DNA of 64,000 bases from Streptomyces himalayensis subsp. himalayensis (lineage in GTDB: Bacteria > Actinomycetota > Actinomycetes > Streptomycetales > Streptomycetaceae). Below are positions 8,058 to 17,221 of this stretch, in pieces (the first letter of the stretch is position 1; each line of letters opens with the position of its first letter). Position numbers and translations under genes: made by a program. The stretch spans positions 310,001-374,000 of the forward strand of contig NZ_JACEHE010000005.1 of NCBI RefSeq assembly GCF_013778455.1. The letters run 5' to 3'. The notes under the pieces were generated by a model. It did no database searches and was not told the origin of the DNA. It worked only from the letters and a program-made list of their open reading frames with translations.

Positions 8058-8224
8058 ACCGTGCTGGCAGCGATCGTAACGCTCAGGGGTAAACGCGGGG
8101 CAATCCCTGTGCATACTCCCAGTCTGCGGGCCCGCGCCTCGCTCTCGGGGCCGCGATTCAGCAGCGTACCTGCCGAACCTGGGAAGTTGACAGGTAGCAG
8201 CCGTCAAGGAACTTTCGAAAAACC

Positions 8225-8422
8225 TCAAAGAACGTCCCCGGTCGTGTGGGCCACCCCGACCGCCGCACGCTCCAGATCCTCGGCCGCGCGATGGATGCGA
8301 CGTGCGGAGTCGTCGACTTGGCGCCCCAGCCGCTGGGCCTCCACAAAGACCCGGACGGCCAGTACTCCGAGCACAGCAAGCCCACAGAAACCCACAGCGA
8401 TCGCCAGCATCGGCCAGAACAT
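8225..8422 (-). CDS. Small single-pass membrane protein
   Basis: 65 aa from ATG 8422 (MFWPMLAIAVGFCGLAVLG). One N-terminal membrane helix (residues 3-25) is followed by a charged, probably helical segment (FVEAQRLGRQVDDSARRIHR). This fits a short coiled coil facing the cytoplasm. The gene starts 11 nt downstream of the 94-aa zinc-ribbon gene, at the end of the pafB-pafC operon. Proteins of this type occur at this position in other Streptomyces; the function is unknown. Confidence 0.75.
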   Translation of the reverse strand: MFWPMLAIAVGFCGLAVLGVLAVRVFVEAQRLGRQVDDSARRIHRAAEDLERAAVGVAHTTGDVL

Positions 8423-8432
8423 GTCGGTCAGC

Positions 8433-8717
8433 CTAGACGGTGGAGTGCAGGCGCAACGTCCGCACTCCGCCGCCGGTGAGGAGTTCGACGATGCGTTCGC
8501 CCGCGGGCTTGCGCACCGCGGCGCCGCACTCGGGGCAGGTGAACGAGTAGAACGTGGTGCGGCTGCTGGCGCCGATGGCGAGGCGCAGCGCACCCGCGGC
8601 GAGTTCGAAGCGGGCGCGGCAGTCGGGGCAGGCGGCCTTGAAGACCACGGGAATCGGCCCCGATCGTCCGTATATGGCCGGCGATCCCTGTGTGTTGGAT
8701 GTCACAGAGCTGCTCAC
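8433..8717 (-). CDS. Small zinc-ribbon protein
   Basis: 94 aa. Two CxxC knuckles, CPDC (about residues 30-33) and CPEC (about 60-63), predict one structural zinc site. The rest is a compact beta-rich domain (RFELAAGALRLAIGASSRTT, YSFTCPECGAAVRKPAGE). GTG start at 8717; its first bases overlap the pafC stop by 4 nt (GTGA), so it is translationally coupled to pafC. Conserved but uncharacterised; no enzymatic motif. Its place in the pafBC operon suggests co-expression with the regulators. Confidence 0.85.
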   Translation of the reverse strand: MSSSVTSNTQGSPAIYGRSGPIPVVFKAACPDCRARFELAAGALRLAIGASSRTTFYSFTCPECGAAVRKPAGERIVELLTGGGVRTLRLHSTV

Positions 8718-9802
8718 AGCGCTTGCTCCTGCCTGTCGACCGGCCCGCCGACGGGCGCCTCGGCCGGGCCGTCGGCGTTGCCGTACGGTGCGCCGACCCG
8801 CCCACCGGCCGGGGCCGGGGTCCCGGCGGGCCCGGCGACCAACTCGTCATAGGCCGCGAGCGCCGCGCGTGCCGCCCGCTGAGCGCTGTCGGCGAGGTCC
8901 TGCGGGGAGACGATCCGGCCGTCCCGGCCGAGCCGGAGCGCGAGCCTGCGCAGGCTGGCGGGGTCGGGCGTGCGCAGCGTGATGCGCAGGCCGCCGTCGG
9001 GCAGCTCATCGGCGCTGTCGTGCGGGTAGTACTCGGCGACCCAGCGGCCTCCGGGCCCGACCTCGACGACCACCTCGGGATCCTCGGCCGCGGGCTGCAC
9101 CAGCCCCTCGGAGAGGTCGCGCAGTTCGACCTCGGGCGGCGCGGACGGCTCATCCAGGATCCTGATCTCCGCGACCCGGTCGAGCCGGAAGGTGCGCCGG
9201 GCCTCCGAGCGGCGGCACCACGCCTCCACGTACGTGTGGCCGACGCTCACCAGCCGGATCGGGTCGATCTCGCGCTCGCTGAGCTCGTCGCGTGCGGGCG
9301 AGTAGTAGCGGATCCACAGCCGGCGCCGCTCGGAGATCGCCCGGTCGACGTCCGCGAAGACGCCGCCCTCGGACTCGAACGTTACGGAGAGCCGGGAGCT
9401 GGCGCCGGCCGCCTCGCCCGCCGCGGTCTCCAGCTTCGCGGTGGCGCGCAGCAGTGCCTGCCGGTCGCTCTCGCGCAGCCCCGGCAGCGTCGAGACGGCG
9501 CGCGCGGCGACCAGCAGCGCGGTGGCCTCGTCGGCGGCGATCCGCAGCGGCGCGGCAGCTTCTGCGGCGAGGGCGCCTGGGTTGCGCCACCAGATCCGCT
9601 CGCCGTCGGTGTCGATGTCGAGCAGGTCACCGCCGCGGAAGCTGGTCCCGCACAGCGGCAGTACGTCGAGGTCGGAGATCAGCTCGTCCTCGGTGATCCC
9701 GAAGGCGCGAGCGACGTCGGCGACGCGCGCGCCAGGGCGCTCCCGCAGATACGTCACCAGGGAGAGCATCCGCCGGGTCTGGTCGATGGCGTTGGCTGCC
9801 AT
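8714..9802 (-). CDS. pafC: WYL-domain transcriptional regulator PafC
   Basis: 362 aa. The N-terminal winged helix-turn-helix (about residues 8-60, RMLSLVTYLRERPGARVADV) is followed by a WYL domain near 150-240 with RLWIRYYSPARDELSEREI and HTYVEAWCRRSEARRTFRLD, and by a WCX-type C-terminus. In mycobacteria PafB and PafC form a heterodimer that activates the LexA-independent DNA damage response through RecA-NDp promoters; three such promoters are present in this window. Starts at ATG 9802, 17 nt after pafB. A Pro/Gly-rich tail follows the WCX region. Confidence 0.88.
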   Translation of the reverse strand: MAANAIDQTRRMLSLVTYLRERPGARVADVARAFGITEDELISDLDVLPLCGTSFRGGDLLDIDTDGERIWWRNPGALAAEAAAPLRIAADEATALLVAARAVSTLPGLRESDRQALLRATAKLETAAGEAAGASSRLSVTFESEGGVFADVDRAISERRRLWIRYYSPARDELSEREIDPIRLVSVGHTYVEAWCRRSEARRTFRLDRVAEIRILDEPSAPPEVELRDLSEGLVQPAAEDPEVVVEVGPGGRWVAEYYPHDSADELPDGGLRITLRTPDPASLRRLALRLGRDGRIVSPQDLADSAQRAARAALAAYDELVAGPAGTPAPAGGRVGAPYGNADGPAEAPVGGPVDRQEQAL

Positions 9803-9819
9803 TGCTTGCTCCGTCCCCC

Positions 9820-10773
9820 TCAGCCCTTGGCCACGGCGCGCAGCCGGTCCACGACGTCGGCCCGTAGCTCGGCGGGTTCGAGGACCACCACGTCGGGCCC
9901 GAACTCCACCAGCCAGGCGTCCAGGCCGTGCCCGTACGGAATCTCCAACTCCTCCCAGCCGTCGCCGAGTTCCCGTACCGAGACGGCCTTGGCGCGCAGC
10001 GGATAGCCCGCGCCCGCGCGCAGCCTGATCAGGGCGCTGCGGTCGGCTGTCTCGCCCGCCCAGCTCGCGACGGTTTCGCGCACGGTGACGACGTCGGGTA
10101 CGGCGGCGGTGAACTTCCCGGGGCGGTTGCGCACCTTCCCGGTGATGCGGGAGAGGCGGAAGACCCGCTCGGCACCGCGCTCGCGGTCCCAGCCCGCCAG
10201 GTACCAGTGGCCGCGCCAGCACTCCAGCGCCCAGGGCTCGACCTGGCGCAGTTCGGGGCGGGCGGCGGTGGCCTTGCGGTACTCGAAGGCGACGGGGCGG
10301 CGGTCGCGGCAGGCGAGCATCAGAGGTTCGAAGGCGGCCTCGTGGACGGGGATGTGGGGTTCGAGCGCGCCATGCGCCCCGTACGGGTCGACGTCCTCGG
10401 GAAGGCCCGCGGCGCGCAGCTTCTGCAGGGCGCCGCTGGCGGCTCCGGCGAGTCTCGCCTGTTGCCAGACCTTGGCGGCGAGGCCGAGCGCGGCTGCCTC
10501 TTCGGCGTCGAGCGTGACGGGCGGCAGCCGGTTGCTGTCGCGGCGGGCCAGGTAGCCCACCTCGCCGTCGAGGTTCTCCACCGTCTCGATGACCAGGCCG
10601 AGCTCGCGCAGATCGTCCTTGTCCCGCTCGAACATGCGGTTGAAGGAGTCGTCGGAGCCGGCTTCCAGGTAGGCCTCGATGGAGCCGCGCAGCTCGCGCT
10701 TGCTGAGCGGTCGCCTTGTCCCGAGCAGGCACAGCGCCAGATTCATCAGCCGCTCGGCCTTGGAGATGGCCAT
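9820..10773 (-). CDS. pafB: WYL-domain transcriptional regulator PafB
   Basis: 317 aa. The HTH segment (AERLMNLALCLLGTRRPLSK, residues 5-25) is followed by a WYL domain near 150-215 (RRPVAFEYRKATAARPELRQ, WYLAGWDRERGAERVFRLSR) that retains a literal WYL triad, then the WCX extension. It is the partner of PafC. First gene of pafB-pafC-zinc ribbon-membrane protein, with a strong terminator (10841-10866) between it and the upstream FKBP gene, so it should have its own promoter within 10774-10840. No RecA-NDp motif is seen in that stretch, so autoregulation is not supported. Confidence 0.88.
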   Translation of the reverse strand: MAISKAERLMNLALCLLGTRRPLSKRELRGSIEAYLEAGSDDSFNRMFERDKDDLRELGLVIETVENLDGEVGYLARRDSNRLPPVTLDAEEAAALGLAAKVWQQARLAGAASGALQKLRAAGLPEDVDPYGAHGALEPHIPVHEAAFEPLMLACRDRRPVAFEYRKATAARPELRQVEPWALECWRGHWYLAGWDRERGAERVFRLSRITGKVRNRPGKFTAAVPDVVTVRETVASWAGETADRSALIRLRAGAGYPLRAKAVSVRELGDGWEELEIPYGHGLDAWLVEFGPDVVVLEPAELRADVVDRLRAVAKG

Positions 10774-10840
10774 CGACGCCCTTCCCTATGATGCTTCGAT
10801 CGTCGACCGTACCGCTCCGTGGTGTCGGGGCAAAAGCCGA

Positions 10841-10866
10841 GGGCCCATGCCAGACGGCATGGGCCC
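10841..10866 (-). terminator. Terminator after the FKBP gene
   Basis: Perfect 11-bp stem GGGCCCATGCC / GGCATGGGCCC with a 4-nt loop, between the FKBP stop (10959) and the pafB start (10773). Confidence 0.8.
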
Positions 10867-10877
10867 CACTCCTGACC

Positions 10878-10935
10878 GGATGTGATCAGGGTTGCCGATC
10901 AGATGTGATCAGCGCTGCTGACCGGATGAGATCAG
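10878..10935. repeat. Three-unit 23-nt tandem repeat
   Basis: GGATGTGATCAG (10878), AGATGTGATCAG (10901) and GGATGAGATCAG (10924) recur at exactly 23-nt spacing in the 92-nt gap between the FKBP stop and its terminator. Each unit carries the palindrome TGATCA or its variant GATCAG. Role unknown. Confidence 0.7.
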
Positions 10936-10958
10936 CGAGGTGTTCCGTCCGGGCCGAC

Positions 10959-11333
10959 TCAGACCGCGACCAGGTCGCAGACGAAGATCAGGGTCTCGCC
11001 CGGCTTGATGCGGCCGCCGCCGGCGCCGCGGTCGCCGTACGCGAGGTGCGCCGGGATGGTCAGCTGGCGGCGCCCGCCGACCTTCATGCCCTGCACGCCC
11101 CGGTCCCAGCCTGCGATGACCTGGCCGACACCGAGCTGGAACTGCAGCGGCGTGCCGCGGTTCCATGACGCGTCGAACTCCTCGCCGGTGGAGAAGGCCA
11201 CGCCCACGTAGTGGACGGAGACGGTGTCGCCCGCCTTCGCCTCCGGGCCGTCGCCCTCCCAGATGTCCTTGATCTCGAGGTCCGCCGGCGGCTCGCCGCC
11301 CGGGAAGTCGATCTCGGGCTTCTCGATGCTCAC
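10959..11333 (-). CDS. FKBP-type peptidyl-prolyl cis-trans isomerase, cytoplasmic
   Basis: 124 aa, a single FKBP domain with no signal peptide. Seen: VSVHYVGVAFSTGEEFDASW (active-site Tyr and Asp), QVIAGWDRGVQGMKVGGRR (the conserved V-I-x-G-W core) and IPAHLAYGDRGAGG with the closing IFVCDLV. The enzyme speeds prolyl isomerisation during protein folding and is the FK506-binding fold. It lies 42 nt downstream of a two-domain FKBP lipoprotein on the same strand, so the two probably form one transcription unit placed between pafB and pafA. Confidence 0.94.
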   Translation of the reverse strand: MSIEKPEIDFPGGEPPADLEIKDIWEGDGPEAKAGDTVSVHYVGVAFSTGEEFDASWNRGTPLQFQLGVGQVIAGWDRGVQGMKVGGRRQLTIPAHLAYGDRGAGGGRIKPGETLIFVCDLVAV

Positions 11334-11375
11334 GTTAATGCTCCTGCTTGTTACGGATGGGCAACGCGCACAGTC

Positions 11376-12362
11376 TTACATCTTCGCCAGGATGTCGACG
11401 GAGAAGACCAGCGTGGAGTCCTTCTTGATGTCGCTGCCGCTCGGCGGGTTGTCGCCGTAGCCGAGGGCCGGCGGGACGACTACGAGGACACGGCTGCCGA
11501 CCTTCTTGCCGGTCAGGCCCTGCGACCAGCCCTTGACGACCTGCTGCAGCGAGAACGAGGAGAGCTGGCCGCGCGAGTACGTGGAGTCGAACTCCTTCCC
11601 ACCGTCCCACAGCACGCCCTTGTACTGCACGAGGAGGCTGTCGGTGGCCTTCACCTCCTCGCCGTCGCCCTCGATCACGTAGTTGGCCACGAGGTCCTTC
11701 GGGGCGTCCTTCTCGGGGACGTCGATGGACGGGGCCTTGCCGTCGGTGTTCGTGCCGACCTTGGGCAGGTCGATGTTGTCCTGGGCGACGACCTCGCCCT
11801 TCGCGGAGCTCTTGGGGCCGAAGGAGTTCACGATGTCCACGACGAAGACGAGCGTGTCCGTCCCCTTGATGCCGGCCTGCGCGTTCCCCTCCGAGCCGTA
11901 GCCCAGGGACGGCGGAATGGCCAGCTCCACGCGGCTTCCGACCTTCTTGCCGACCAGTCCCTGGTCCCATCCGGGGATGACCTGGCCGACCCCGATCGGG
12001 AAGATCGCGGGCACACCGCGGTCGTAGGAGTTGTCGAAGACCTTGGCCGTGCTCCAGATCTGGCCGAGGTAGTTGGCCTGCAGATAGTCGCCCTTGGCGA
12101 CCTCCGCGCCCTTGCCCTCGACCAGGACGTTCACCGCTAGGTCCTTCGACGGCTCACCGGAGCCCTTGGCGACAGTCGGCTTCTGGCCGAACTCCTTACC
12201 CGCCGTGACCTCGGGCACCGGCCCGGACACGATCTTCGCGGTGGCCTCCGCCGAGGCTGTCGGGGACGGGCTGGACTCGGCCTTGTCGGCCTTGTCGTCA
12301 CCACAGCCGGCAAGCGTGAGCAGGCCGGCCGGAACGGCAAGGAGCAGGGAGCGTCGGCGCAC
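11376..12362 (-). CDS. Lipoprotein with two FKBP domains
   Basis: 328 aa. Lipoprotein signal MRRRSLLLAVPAGLLTLAGC with lipobox LAGC (Cys20), then a Ser/Pro/Ala linker. The first FKBP domain is at about residues 80-190 (LQANYLGQIWSTAKVFDNSY, IPGWDQGLVGKKVGSR, LGYGSEG); the second at about 225-328 (LVQYKGVLWDGGKEFDSTYS, VKGWSQGLTGKKVGSR, LGYGDNPPSG). It would work on the outer face of the membrane, folding proteins after export. The isomerase core residues look intact in both domains, although the second reads VVKGW where VIxGW is usual. A strong terminator (12425-12453) separates it from pafA. Confidence 0.92.
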   Translation of the reverse strand: MRRRSLLLAVPAGLLTLAGCGDDKADKAESSPSPTASAEATAKIVSGPVPEVTAGKEFGQKPTVAKGSGEPSKDLAVNVLVEGKGAEVAKGDYLQANYLGQIWSTAKVFDNSYDRGVPAIFPIGVGQVIPGWDQGLVGKKVGSRVELAIPPSLGYGSEGNAQAGIKGTDTLVFVVDIVNSFGPKSSAKGEVVAQDNIDLPKVGTNTDGKAPSIDVPEKDAPKDLVANYVIEGDGEEVKATDSLLVQYKGVLWDGGKEFDSTYSRGQLSSFSLQQVVKGWSQGLTGKKVGSRVLVVVPPALGYGDNPPSGSDIKKDSTLVFSVDILAKM

Positions 12363-12424
12363 GGTGGGGGCCTCGTATCGGTCGATCTTGTAGTGGGCGT
12401 GCGCGCAACTCTACGGGCACACGA

Positions 12425-12453
12425 GGGCGCCGTACGAGAAACGTACGGCGCCC
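12425..12453 (-). terminator. Terminator after pafA
   Basis: Perfect 12-bp stem GGGCGCCGTACG / CGTACGGCGCCC with an AGAAA loop, 25 bp past the pafA stop. Confidence 0.85.
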
Positions 12454-12477
12454 CGCGTTGCGTACTGCTGTTCCCGG

Positions 12478-13839
12478 TCACATTCCGGCGATCAGCTTCT
12501 CCACCCTGTCGTCGACCGAACGGAACGGGTCCTTGCACAGCACGGTGCGCTGCGCCTGGTCGTTGAGCTTGAGGTGGACCCAGTCGACCGTGAAGTCGCG
12601 GCGCTGTTCCTGGGCGCGGCGGATGAAGTCACCGCGCAGCCTGGCCCGAGTGGTCTGCGGAGGCACCGACTTGCCCTCGAAGATCTTCAAGTCGTTGCAG
12701 ATACGGGCCGCTTGTCCCTTCTTCTCGAGCAGGTAGTACAACCCGCGACGGCGGTGGATGTCGTGGTACGCGAGGTCTATCTGCGCGACCCGCGGATGCG
12801 ACATCGTCATGTTGTGCTTGGTCCGGTACCGCTCGATGAGCTTGTACTTCATCACCCAGTCGATCTCGGTGCCGATCCGGTCCAGGTCCTCCTGCTCGAT
12901 CGCGTCGAGCGTGCGGCCCCACAGCTCCAGCACCTGATCGACCGTGCCGGTGCGGATACCGCGGCGCTCGCAGAAGTCCAGCGCCTTCTCGTAGTACTCC
13001 CGCTGCACCTCGAGCGCGGAGGCCTCCCGGCCGCTGGCAAGACGCACCTTGCGGCGGCCCGTGATGTCGTGGCTGACCTCGCGGATCGCCCGGATGGGGT
13101 TCTCCAGCGTGAGGTCCCGCATGACCGTGCCCGCCTCGATCATGCGCAGCACCAGGTCGGTGGCACCGACCTTGAGGAGCATCGTCGTCTCGGACATGTT
13201 CGAGTCGCCGACGATGACGTGCAGCCTGCGGTAGCGCTCGGCGTCCGCGTGCGGCTCGTCGCGGGTGTTGATGATGGGCCGGGAGCGGGTCGTCGCAGAG
13301 CTGACGCCCTCCCAGATGTGCTCGGCACGCTGACTGACGCAGTACACGGCGCCGCGCGGGGTCTGCAGCACCTTGCCCGCCCCGCACAGCAGCTGCCTGG
13401 TGACGAGGAATGGAATGAGGATGTCCGCGAGGCGCGAGAACTCCCCGTGCCGCGCCACCAGATAGTTCTCGTGGCAGCCGTAGGAGTTGCCCGCCGAGTC
13501 GGTGTTGTTCTTGAAGAGGTAGACGTCGCCCGCGATTCCCTCCTCGTGCAGGCGGCGTTCGGCGTCCACGAGCAGGCCTTCCAGAATGCGCTCGCCCGCC
13601 TTGTCGTGCGTGACGAGTTCGGTCACATTGTCACATTCGGGAGTTGCATATTCCGGATGTGATCCGACGTCGAGATAGAGGCGGGCGCCGTTGCGCAGAA
13701 ACACATTGCTGCTACGGCCCCATGACACGACACGGCGGAAGAGGTACCGCGCCACCTCGTCAGGAGACAGGCGGCGCTGTCCCCTGAACGTACACGTGAC
13801 GCCGTACTCGTTCTCCAGCCCGAAAATGCGGCGGTCCAT
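12478..13839 (-). CDS. pafA: Pup-protein ligase PafA
   Basis: 453 aa, usual length. PafA joins the C-terminal Glu of Pup to substrate lysines using ATP, marking proteins for the proteasome. It belongs to the glutamine-synthetase-like carboxylate-amine ligase fold and is a paralogue of Dop. Seen: the start [14 protein letters not shown] with the Mg/ATP-binding [22 protein letters not shown], the [20 protein letters not shown] signature (about 110-130), [19 protein letters not shown] and VGDSNMSE. It lacks the extra Dop loop, which separates it from the Dop gene at 18788. Pathway genes prcA, prcB, pup, dop and arc lie 2.5-8.5 kb away on the same strand. Confidence 0.97.
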   Translation of the reverse strand: MDRRIFGLENEYGVTCTFRGQRRLSPDEVARYLFRRVVSWGRSSNVFLRNGARLYLDVGSHPEYATPECDNVTELVTHDKAGERILEGLLVDAERRLHEEGIAGDVYLFKNNTDSAGNSYGCHENYLVARHGEFSRLADILIPFLVTRQLLCGAGKVLQTPRGAVYCVSQRAEHIWEGVSSATTRSRPIINTRDEPHADAERYRRLHVIVGDSNMSETTMLLKVGATDLVLRMIEAGTVMRDLTLENPIRAIREVSHDITGRRKVRLASGREASALEVQREYYEKALDFCERRGIRTGTVDQVLELWGRTLDAIEQEDLDRIGTEIDWVMKYKLIERYRTKHNMTMSHPRVAQIDLAYHDIHRRRGLYYLLEKKGQAARICNDLKIFEGKSVPPQTTRARLRGDFIRRAQEQRRDFTVDWVHLKLNDQAQRTVLCKDPFRSVDDRVEKLIAGM

Positions 13840-13848
13840 GAGTGAACA

Positions 13849-15108
13849 TTACGCCTGATGCCCAGCAGTGAAACCGGGTTCGACAGCACCGTTTCGATCA
13901 TTTTCCGAAGCGCCCGCCAACTTCCGGGTGCCGCCGGGAGCTGCGAGGACCCGCCCCGCGGCCAGCAGAACCAGCAGCGCGACGGCCGCCACGCCCCCCG
14001 GAACCGCGAAGCCCCAGGCGGCTCCGCCCCACTCGACGACCGGCCCCGTAGCGGCCGTTCCCACCGACGCACCGACCGTGAACGTGGTCACCAGCCACGA
14101 GAACGCCTCTGTCACCGTGCCCCTCGGCGCATAACGGTCCACGATGATGAAGGCACACGCGATGCACGGCGCGAGGAACACCCCCGCAAGGGCAGTCAGC
14201 GCCGTCATCCCGACAGGGCCGGGCATCAGCATCAGCGGCAGATAACAGAGCGCGAGCAGTGCCACCAGGCCCCGCAGTCGCCGCTCGGGCGCACCACTCC
14301 ACTGCCGCGCACCGTACACGGCACCGCCTGCCAGGGCACCCAGCCCCAGCGCCGCCATCAGCCAGCCGTACACCGCGTCGCCCCCGTGCCCGTCGGCGTA
14401 CGACACCCCGGCCACCGTGATGGAGCCGAGCGCCATGCCGATGAAGAGGAACGAGCCGAGCAGCGCCAGCAGGCCCGGCGAGCGCAGCGCCCCCAGCCAG
14501 TGCGCCTCCCGGGGAGCCGAGCGCCAGGTCCGCGACGGCTCGGACACCACCACGGACAGCGCACCGAGGACACCGACGGCATTGATGACCAGCAGCGCCG
14601 CCTCCGCCGACCACAGCGACACGCACAGCGTGACCAGCAACGGGCCGACCGTGAACATCACCTCCTGCGCCACGGCATCCATCGCGTACGCCGTGTGCAC
14701 CTGGTCCTCGCGCGGCAGCACCTTCGGCCACAGGGCCCGCAGACCGCCCTCCAGAGGCGGGGCGAACAGGCCGGCGACCACCACTGACGCATGGGCGAGC
14801 CAGAGCGGGTCGGTGCCGGCCAAGGCGAAGACCGCCGCGCCCAGGGCGGACACGAGAGCCGCGGGCAGCTGCACGCGCGGCTGCCCATACAGGTCCACGA
14901 GCCGGCCCAGCAGCGGCTGCCCCACGGCGTTCGCCACCCCGTACACCGCCGCGAGCGCCCCGGCGAGGCTGTACGAGCCGCCCTCCGCCCGCACGAACAG
15001 CACGATCGCGATGGCCGCGGTGGCATTCGGCAGGCGGCCCACGAGGGTGCCCACGAGCAGCCTCGCCGCATGTCTTGTCCGGAGAATCTCCCCATATCCC
15101 GCGGCCAT
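13849..15108 (-). CDS. MFS transporter
   Basis: 419 aa with 12 predicted membrane segments, a probable proton-driven drug or metabolite exporter. It shows the MFS motif A-like loop GQPLLGRLVDLYGQPRVQLP between helices 2 and 3 and a repeat-like loop in the second half. The stop is 9 nt before pafA, so it likely shares a transcript with it, as at other Streptomyces proteasome loci. Its start (15108) faces a divergent LacI-type regulator across 207 bp holding an inverted repeat (15172-15198). That makes control of the transporter by the regulator plausible. Substrate unknown. Confidence 0.88.
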   Translation of the reverse strand: MAAGYGEILRTRHAARLLVGTLVGRLPNATAAIAIVLFVRAEGGSYSLAGALAAVYGVANAVGQPLLGRLVDLYGQPRVQLPAALVSALGAAVFALAGTDPLWLAHASVVVAGLFAPPLEGGLRALWPKVLPREDQVHTAYAMDAVAQEVMFTVGPLLVTLCVSLWSAEAALLVINAVGVLGALSVVVSEPSRTWRSAPREAHWLGALRSPGLLALLGSFLFIGMALGSITVAGVSYADGHGGDAVYGWLMAALGLGALAGGAVYGARQWSGAPERRLRGLVALLALCYLPLMLMPGPVGMTALTALAGVFLAPCIACAFIIVDRYAPRGTVTEAFSWLVTTFTVGASVGTAATGPVVEWGGAAWGFAVPGGVAAVALLVLLAAGRVLAAPGGTRKLAGASENDRNGAVEPGFTAGHQA

Positions 15109-15171
15109 GCCAGCCCTGCCCTCTCCCCCGCACCATGGCGCCCGCCGCCCTGCCCGAGGTGATCGAAGTTT

Positions 15172-15198
15172 TACGTATAACGCCGTCCGTCATACGTA
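15172..15198. promoter_or_regulatory. Inverted repeat, candidate operator for the LacI-type regulator
   Basis: TACGTAT, 13 nt, ATACGTA: perfect 7-bp arms within the divergent MFS/LacI intergenic region. Its AT-rich arms stand out from the GC-rich surroundings. The arms are farther apart than in the classic LacI-family 14-18-bp palindrome, so each arm might also be a separate half-site. Confidence 0.5.
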
Positions 15199-15315
15199 CC
15201 ATGTGCGCAGTTCGCAGTCCACTTCGATTTCGCCGGAGCGAGCGAGCCGAGAGCACGCGAGGCAGCGGCCCGACACGCGTGCCGACCGACGCGGCACAGC
15301 ACGGAAGGAGCCCCC

Positions 15316-16323
15316 GTGGCGCGGACCACGAGCAAGGACGTGGCCCGGGCGGCCGGAGTCTCCCAGGCCGCCGTCTCCCTCGTCCTCGGCGACAAATGGC
15401 GCGGCCGGGTCTCGGAAACCACCGCCGAACGCGTCCGCGACGCCGCCCGGCAACTCGGCTACCGGCCCAACCTCGCCGCCCGCAACCTCCGCCTCGGCCG
15501 CACCCGAACCGCACTCCTCGTCGTACCGGCCCTCACCAACGAGTTCTTCGCACGCGTCTACACCGGCGCCGCCCGCGTCGCCGCCGAACACGGCTTCGGC
15601 GTCGTCCTCTACCCTTCACCGGAAGGCATCGGCCCCGCCCGCGACCCCTTCGACTCCGCGGCAGCCGCCCTCGACGGCGTCATCGCCTCCTCCATGGCCG
15701 CCGACGCCCTCGCCGCGATCCGCGGCGACGAACTCCCCCTCGTCATGCTCGACAGCGACCCCGACGAGGGCCCCGGCGCCGCAACCGTCAACCTCGACCT
15801 CGCCGACGGCATGCGCCAGATCACCGACCATCTCCTCGGCCTCGGCCACCGGCGCTTCCTGCACATCGCCTCAGCCATCAGCTCCTGGACCTTCGAGGTA
15901 CGCGCCAGAGCCCTCCACGGCGCCCTCAGAGACGTCCCCGGCGCCGAGCTGCGCACCGTGACCACATCCCTGAGCATCGATGCCTCACGGGACGCCACCG
16001 AAGCGGCACTCACCGCACCAGGCCCCCGCCCCACCGCCCTCGTCTGCGACGACGACTTCCTCGCCGTCGGCGCCTGCAAAGCGGCACGGCGACTGGGTCT
16101 ACGCGTCCCGGACGATATCTCGGTCACCGGATTCGACGACCTGACCCTCGCCTCCGCCGTCGACCCCGAGCTCACCACCGTGCGGCTCCCCGCAGAGCAC
16201 GTGGGCGAGCGAGGCATGGCCGCACTCCTCGCCATCCTCGACGGGCGGCCCGTAGGCGCCGACGACCTGCCGGTCCAGCTGGTCGTACGCGACTCGACAG
16301 CGCCGCCCCGCGCACAGTCCTGA
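15316..16323 (+). CDS. LacI-family transcriptional regulator
   Basis: 335 aa from GTG 15316 (GGAAGGAG about 10 nt upstream). The N-terminal LacI HTH (TSKDVARAAGVSQAAVSLVL, residues 5-24) and hinge (YRPNLAARNLRLGRTRT) precede a periplasmic-binding-protein-like effector domain (ALLVVPALTNEFFARVYTGA, DGVIASSM, GLGHRRFLHIAS, VTGFDDLTLASAVDPELTTV). This family usually binds a sugar or nucleoside that alters DNA binding. It is divergent from the MFS exporter, the likely target, with a palindrome between them. The gene separates the pafA/MFS unit from prcA and is followed by a bidirectional terminator. The effector cannot be inferred. Confidence 0.93.
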   Translation: MARTTSKDVARAAGVSQAAVSLVLGDKWRGRVSETTAERVRDAARQLGYRPNLAARNLRLGRTRTALLVVPALTNEFFARVYTGAARVAAEHGFGVVLYPSPEGIGPARDPFDSAAAALDGVIASSMAADALAAIRGDELPLVMLDSDPDEGPGAATVNLDLADGMRQITDHLLGLGHRRFLHIASAISSWTFEVRARALHGALRDVPGAELRTVTTSLSIDASRDATEAALTAPGPRPTALVCDDDFLAVGACKAARRLGLRVPDDISVTGFDDLTLASAVDPELTTVRLPAEHVGERGMAALLAILDGRPVGADDLPVQLVVRDSTAPPRAQS

Positions 16324-16343
16324 CACAAGCGCCCACATACGAT

Positions 16344-16372
16344 CGCGCCCCCGACCCAAGGCCGGGGGCGCG
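16344..16372. terminator. Bidirectional terminator between lacI-type gene and prcA
   Basis: Perfect 10-bp stem CGCGCCCCCG / CGGGGGCGCG between two convergent genes. Confidence 0.75.
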
Positions 16373-16388
16373 GAGCGAGCGCGTGCTC

Positions 16389-17144
16389 CTACTCCTCGGA
16401 CTCCTCCTCGGTGTCCGAAGGCGCATCCGTGGGCGCCGCCCCGCCATCCGCCTCCAGAAGACGCGACAGCTGACGCCCCACGATCCGCTTGAACTTCCGC
16501 TTCTGCGGACGCGTACGGTCCAGAACCGCCACCTCGAGCCGCTCCGCGGGGATCTCCCGCTCACTGCCGTTGGTGTCCCGCGACAACGCCTGCACAGCCA
16601 GCTTCAAGGCCTCCGCAAGCGACATACCGTCCCGGTGACGCTGATCCAGATAGCTGCTGATCTGCTCCGCATTGCCACCGACCGCGACCGAACCGTGCTC
16701 GTCCACGATCGATCCGTCATGCGGCAGGCGATAGATCTGATCGCCCTCGGGGGTCTCCCCCACCTCCGCGACCACCAGCTCCACCTCGTACGGCTTCTCC
16801 GCCGCACTCGAGAAGATCGTGCCCAGCGTCTGCGCATAGACATTCGCCAGACCACGCGCCGTCACATCATCACGGTCATAGGTGTAACCACGCAGATCGG
16901 CATAGCGCACACCGCCGATCCGCAGATTCTCGTATTCGTTGTACTTGCCGGCGGCCGCAAAACCGATCCGGTCATAGATCTCGCTGAACTTGTGCAGCGC
17001 ACGGGACGGATTCTCACCGACGAACACGATGCCGTCGGCGTACTGCAGCACGACCAGGCTGCGACCGCGGGCAATGCCCTTCCGGGCATACTCGGCCCGG
17101 TCGGCCATCGCCTGCTGGGGTGAGACATAGAACGGCGTCGACAC
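16389..17144 (-). CDS. prcA: 20S proteasome alpha subunit PrcA
   Basis: 251 aa. Alpha subunits form the outer rings of the 20S core, gate the pore and dock the ARC ATPase. The N-terminus [20 protein letters not shown] is the gate and H0 region of actinobacterial PrcA. The core shows [20 protein letters not shown] and [15 protein letters not shown], and the tail is acidic (DTEEESEE). There is no catalytic Thr, as expected for alpha. It follows prcB by 77 nt on the same strand, so the order of transcription is prcB then prcA. Confidence 0.96.
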   Translation of the reverse strand: MSTPFYVSPQQAMADRAEYARKGIARGRSLVVLQYADGIVFVGENPSRALHKFSEIYDRIGFAAAGKYNEYENLRIGGVRYADLRGYTYDRDDVTARGLANVYAQTLGTIFSSAAEKPYEVELVVAEVGETPEGDQIYRLPHDGSIVDEHGSVAVGGNAEQISSYLDQRHRDGMSLAEALKLAVQALSRDTNGSEREIPAERLEVAVLDRTRPQKRKFKRIVGRQLSRLLEADGGAAPTDAPSDTEEESEE

Positions 17145-17221
17145 CGGCTGTCCGTCCCTTTCTGTCGGTGGTTCTGTCAGTCACGCAAAAGGATCCGCAA
17201 TACGGATCCGACAGGTACGGA

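Noticed and set aside
17162-17184. CTGTCGGTG near the prcA start as another damage-type promoter
   Set aside because: On the plus strand, 8 nt later the sequence is AGTCAC, not TANNNT, and no plus-strand gene follows.
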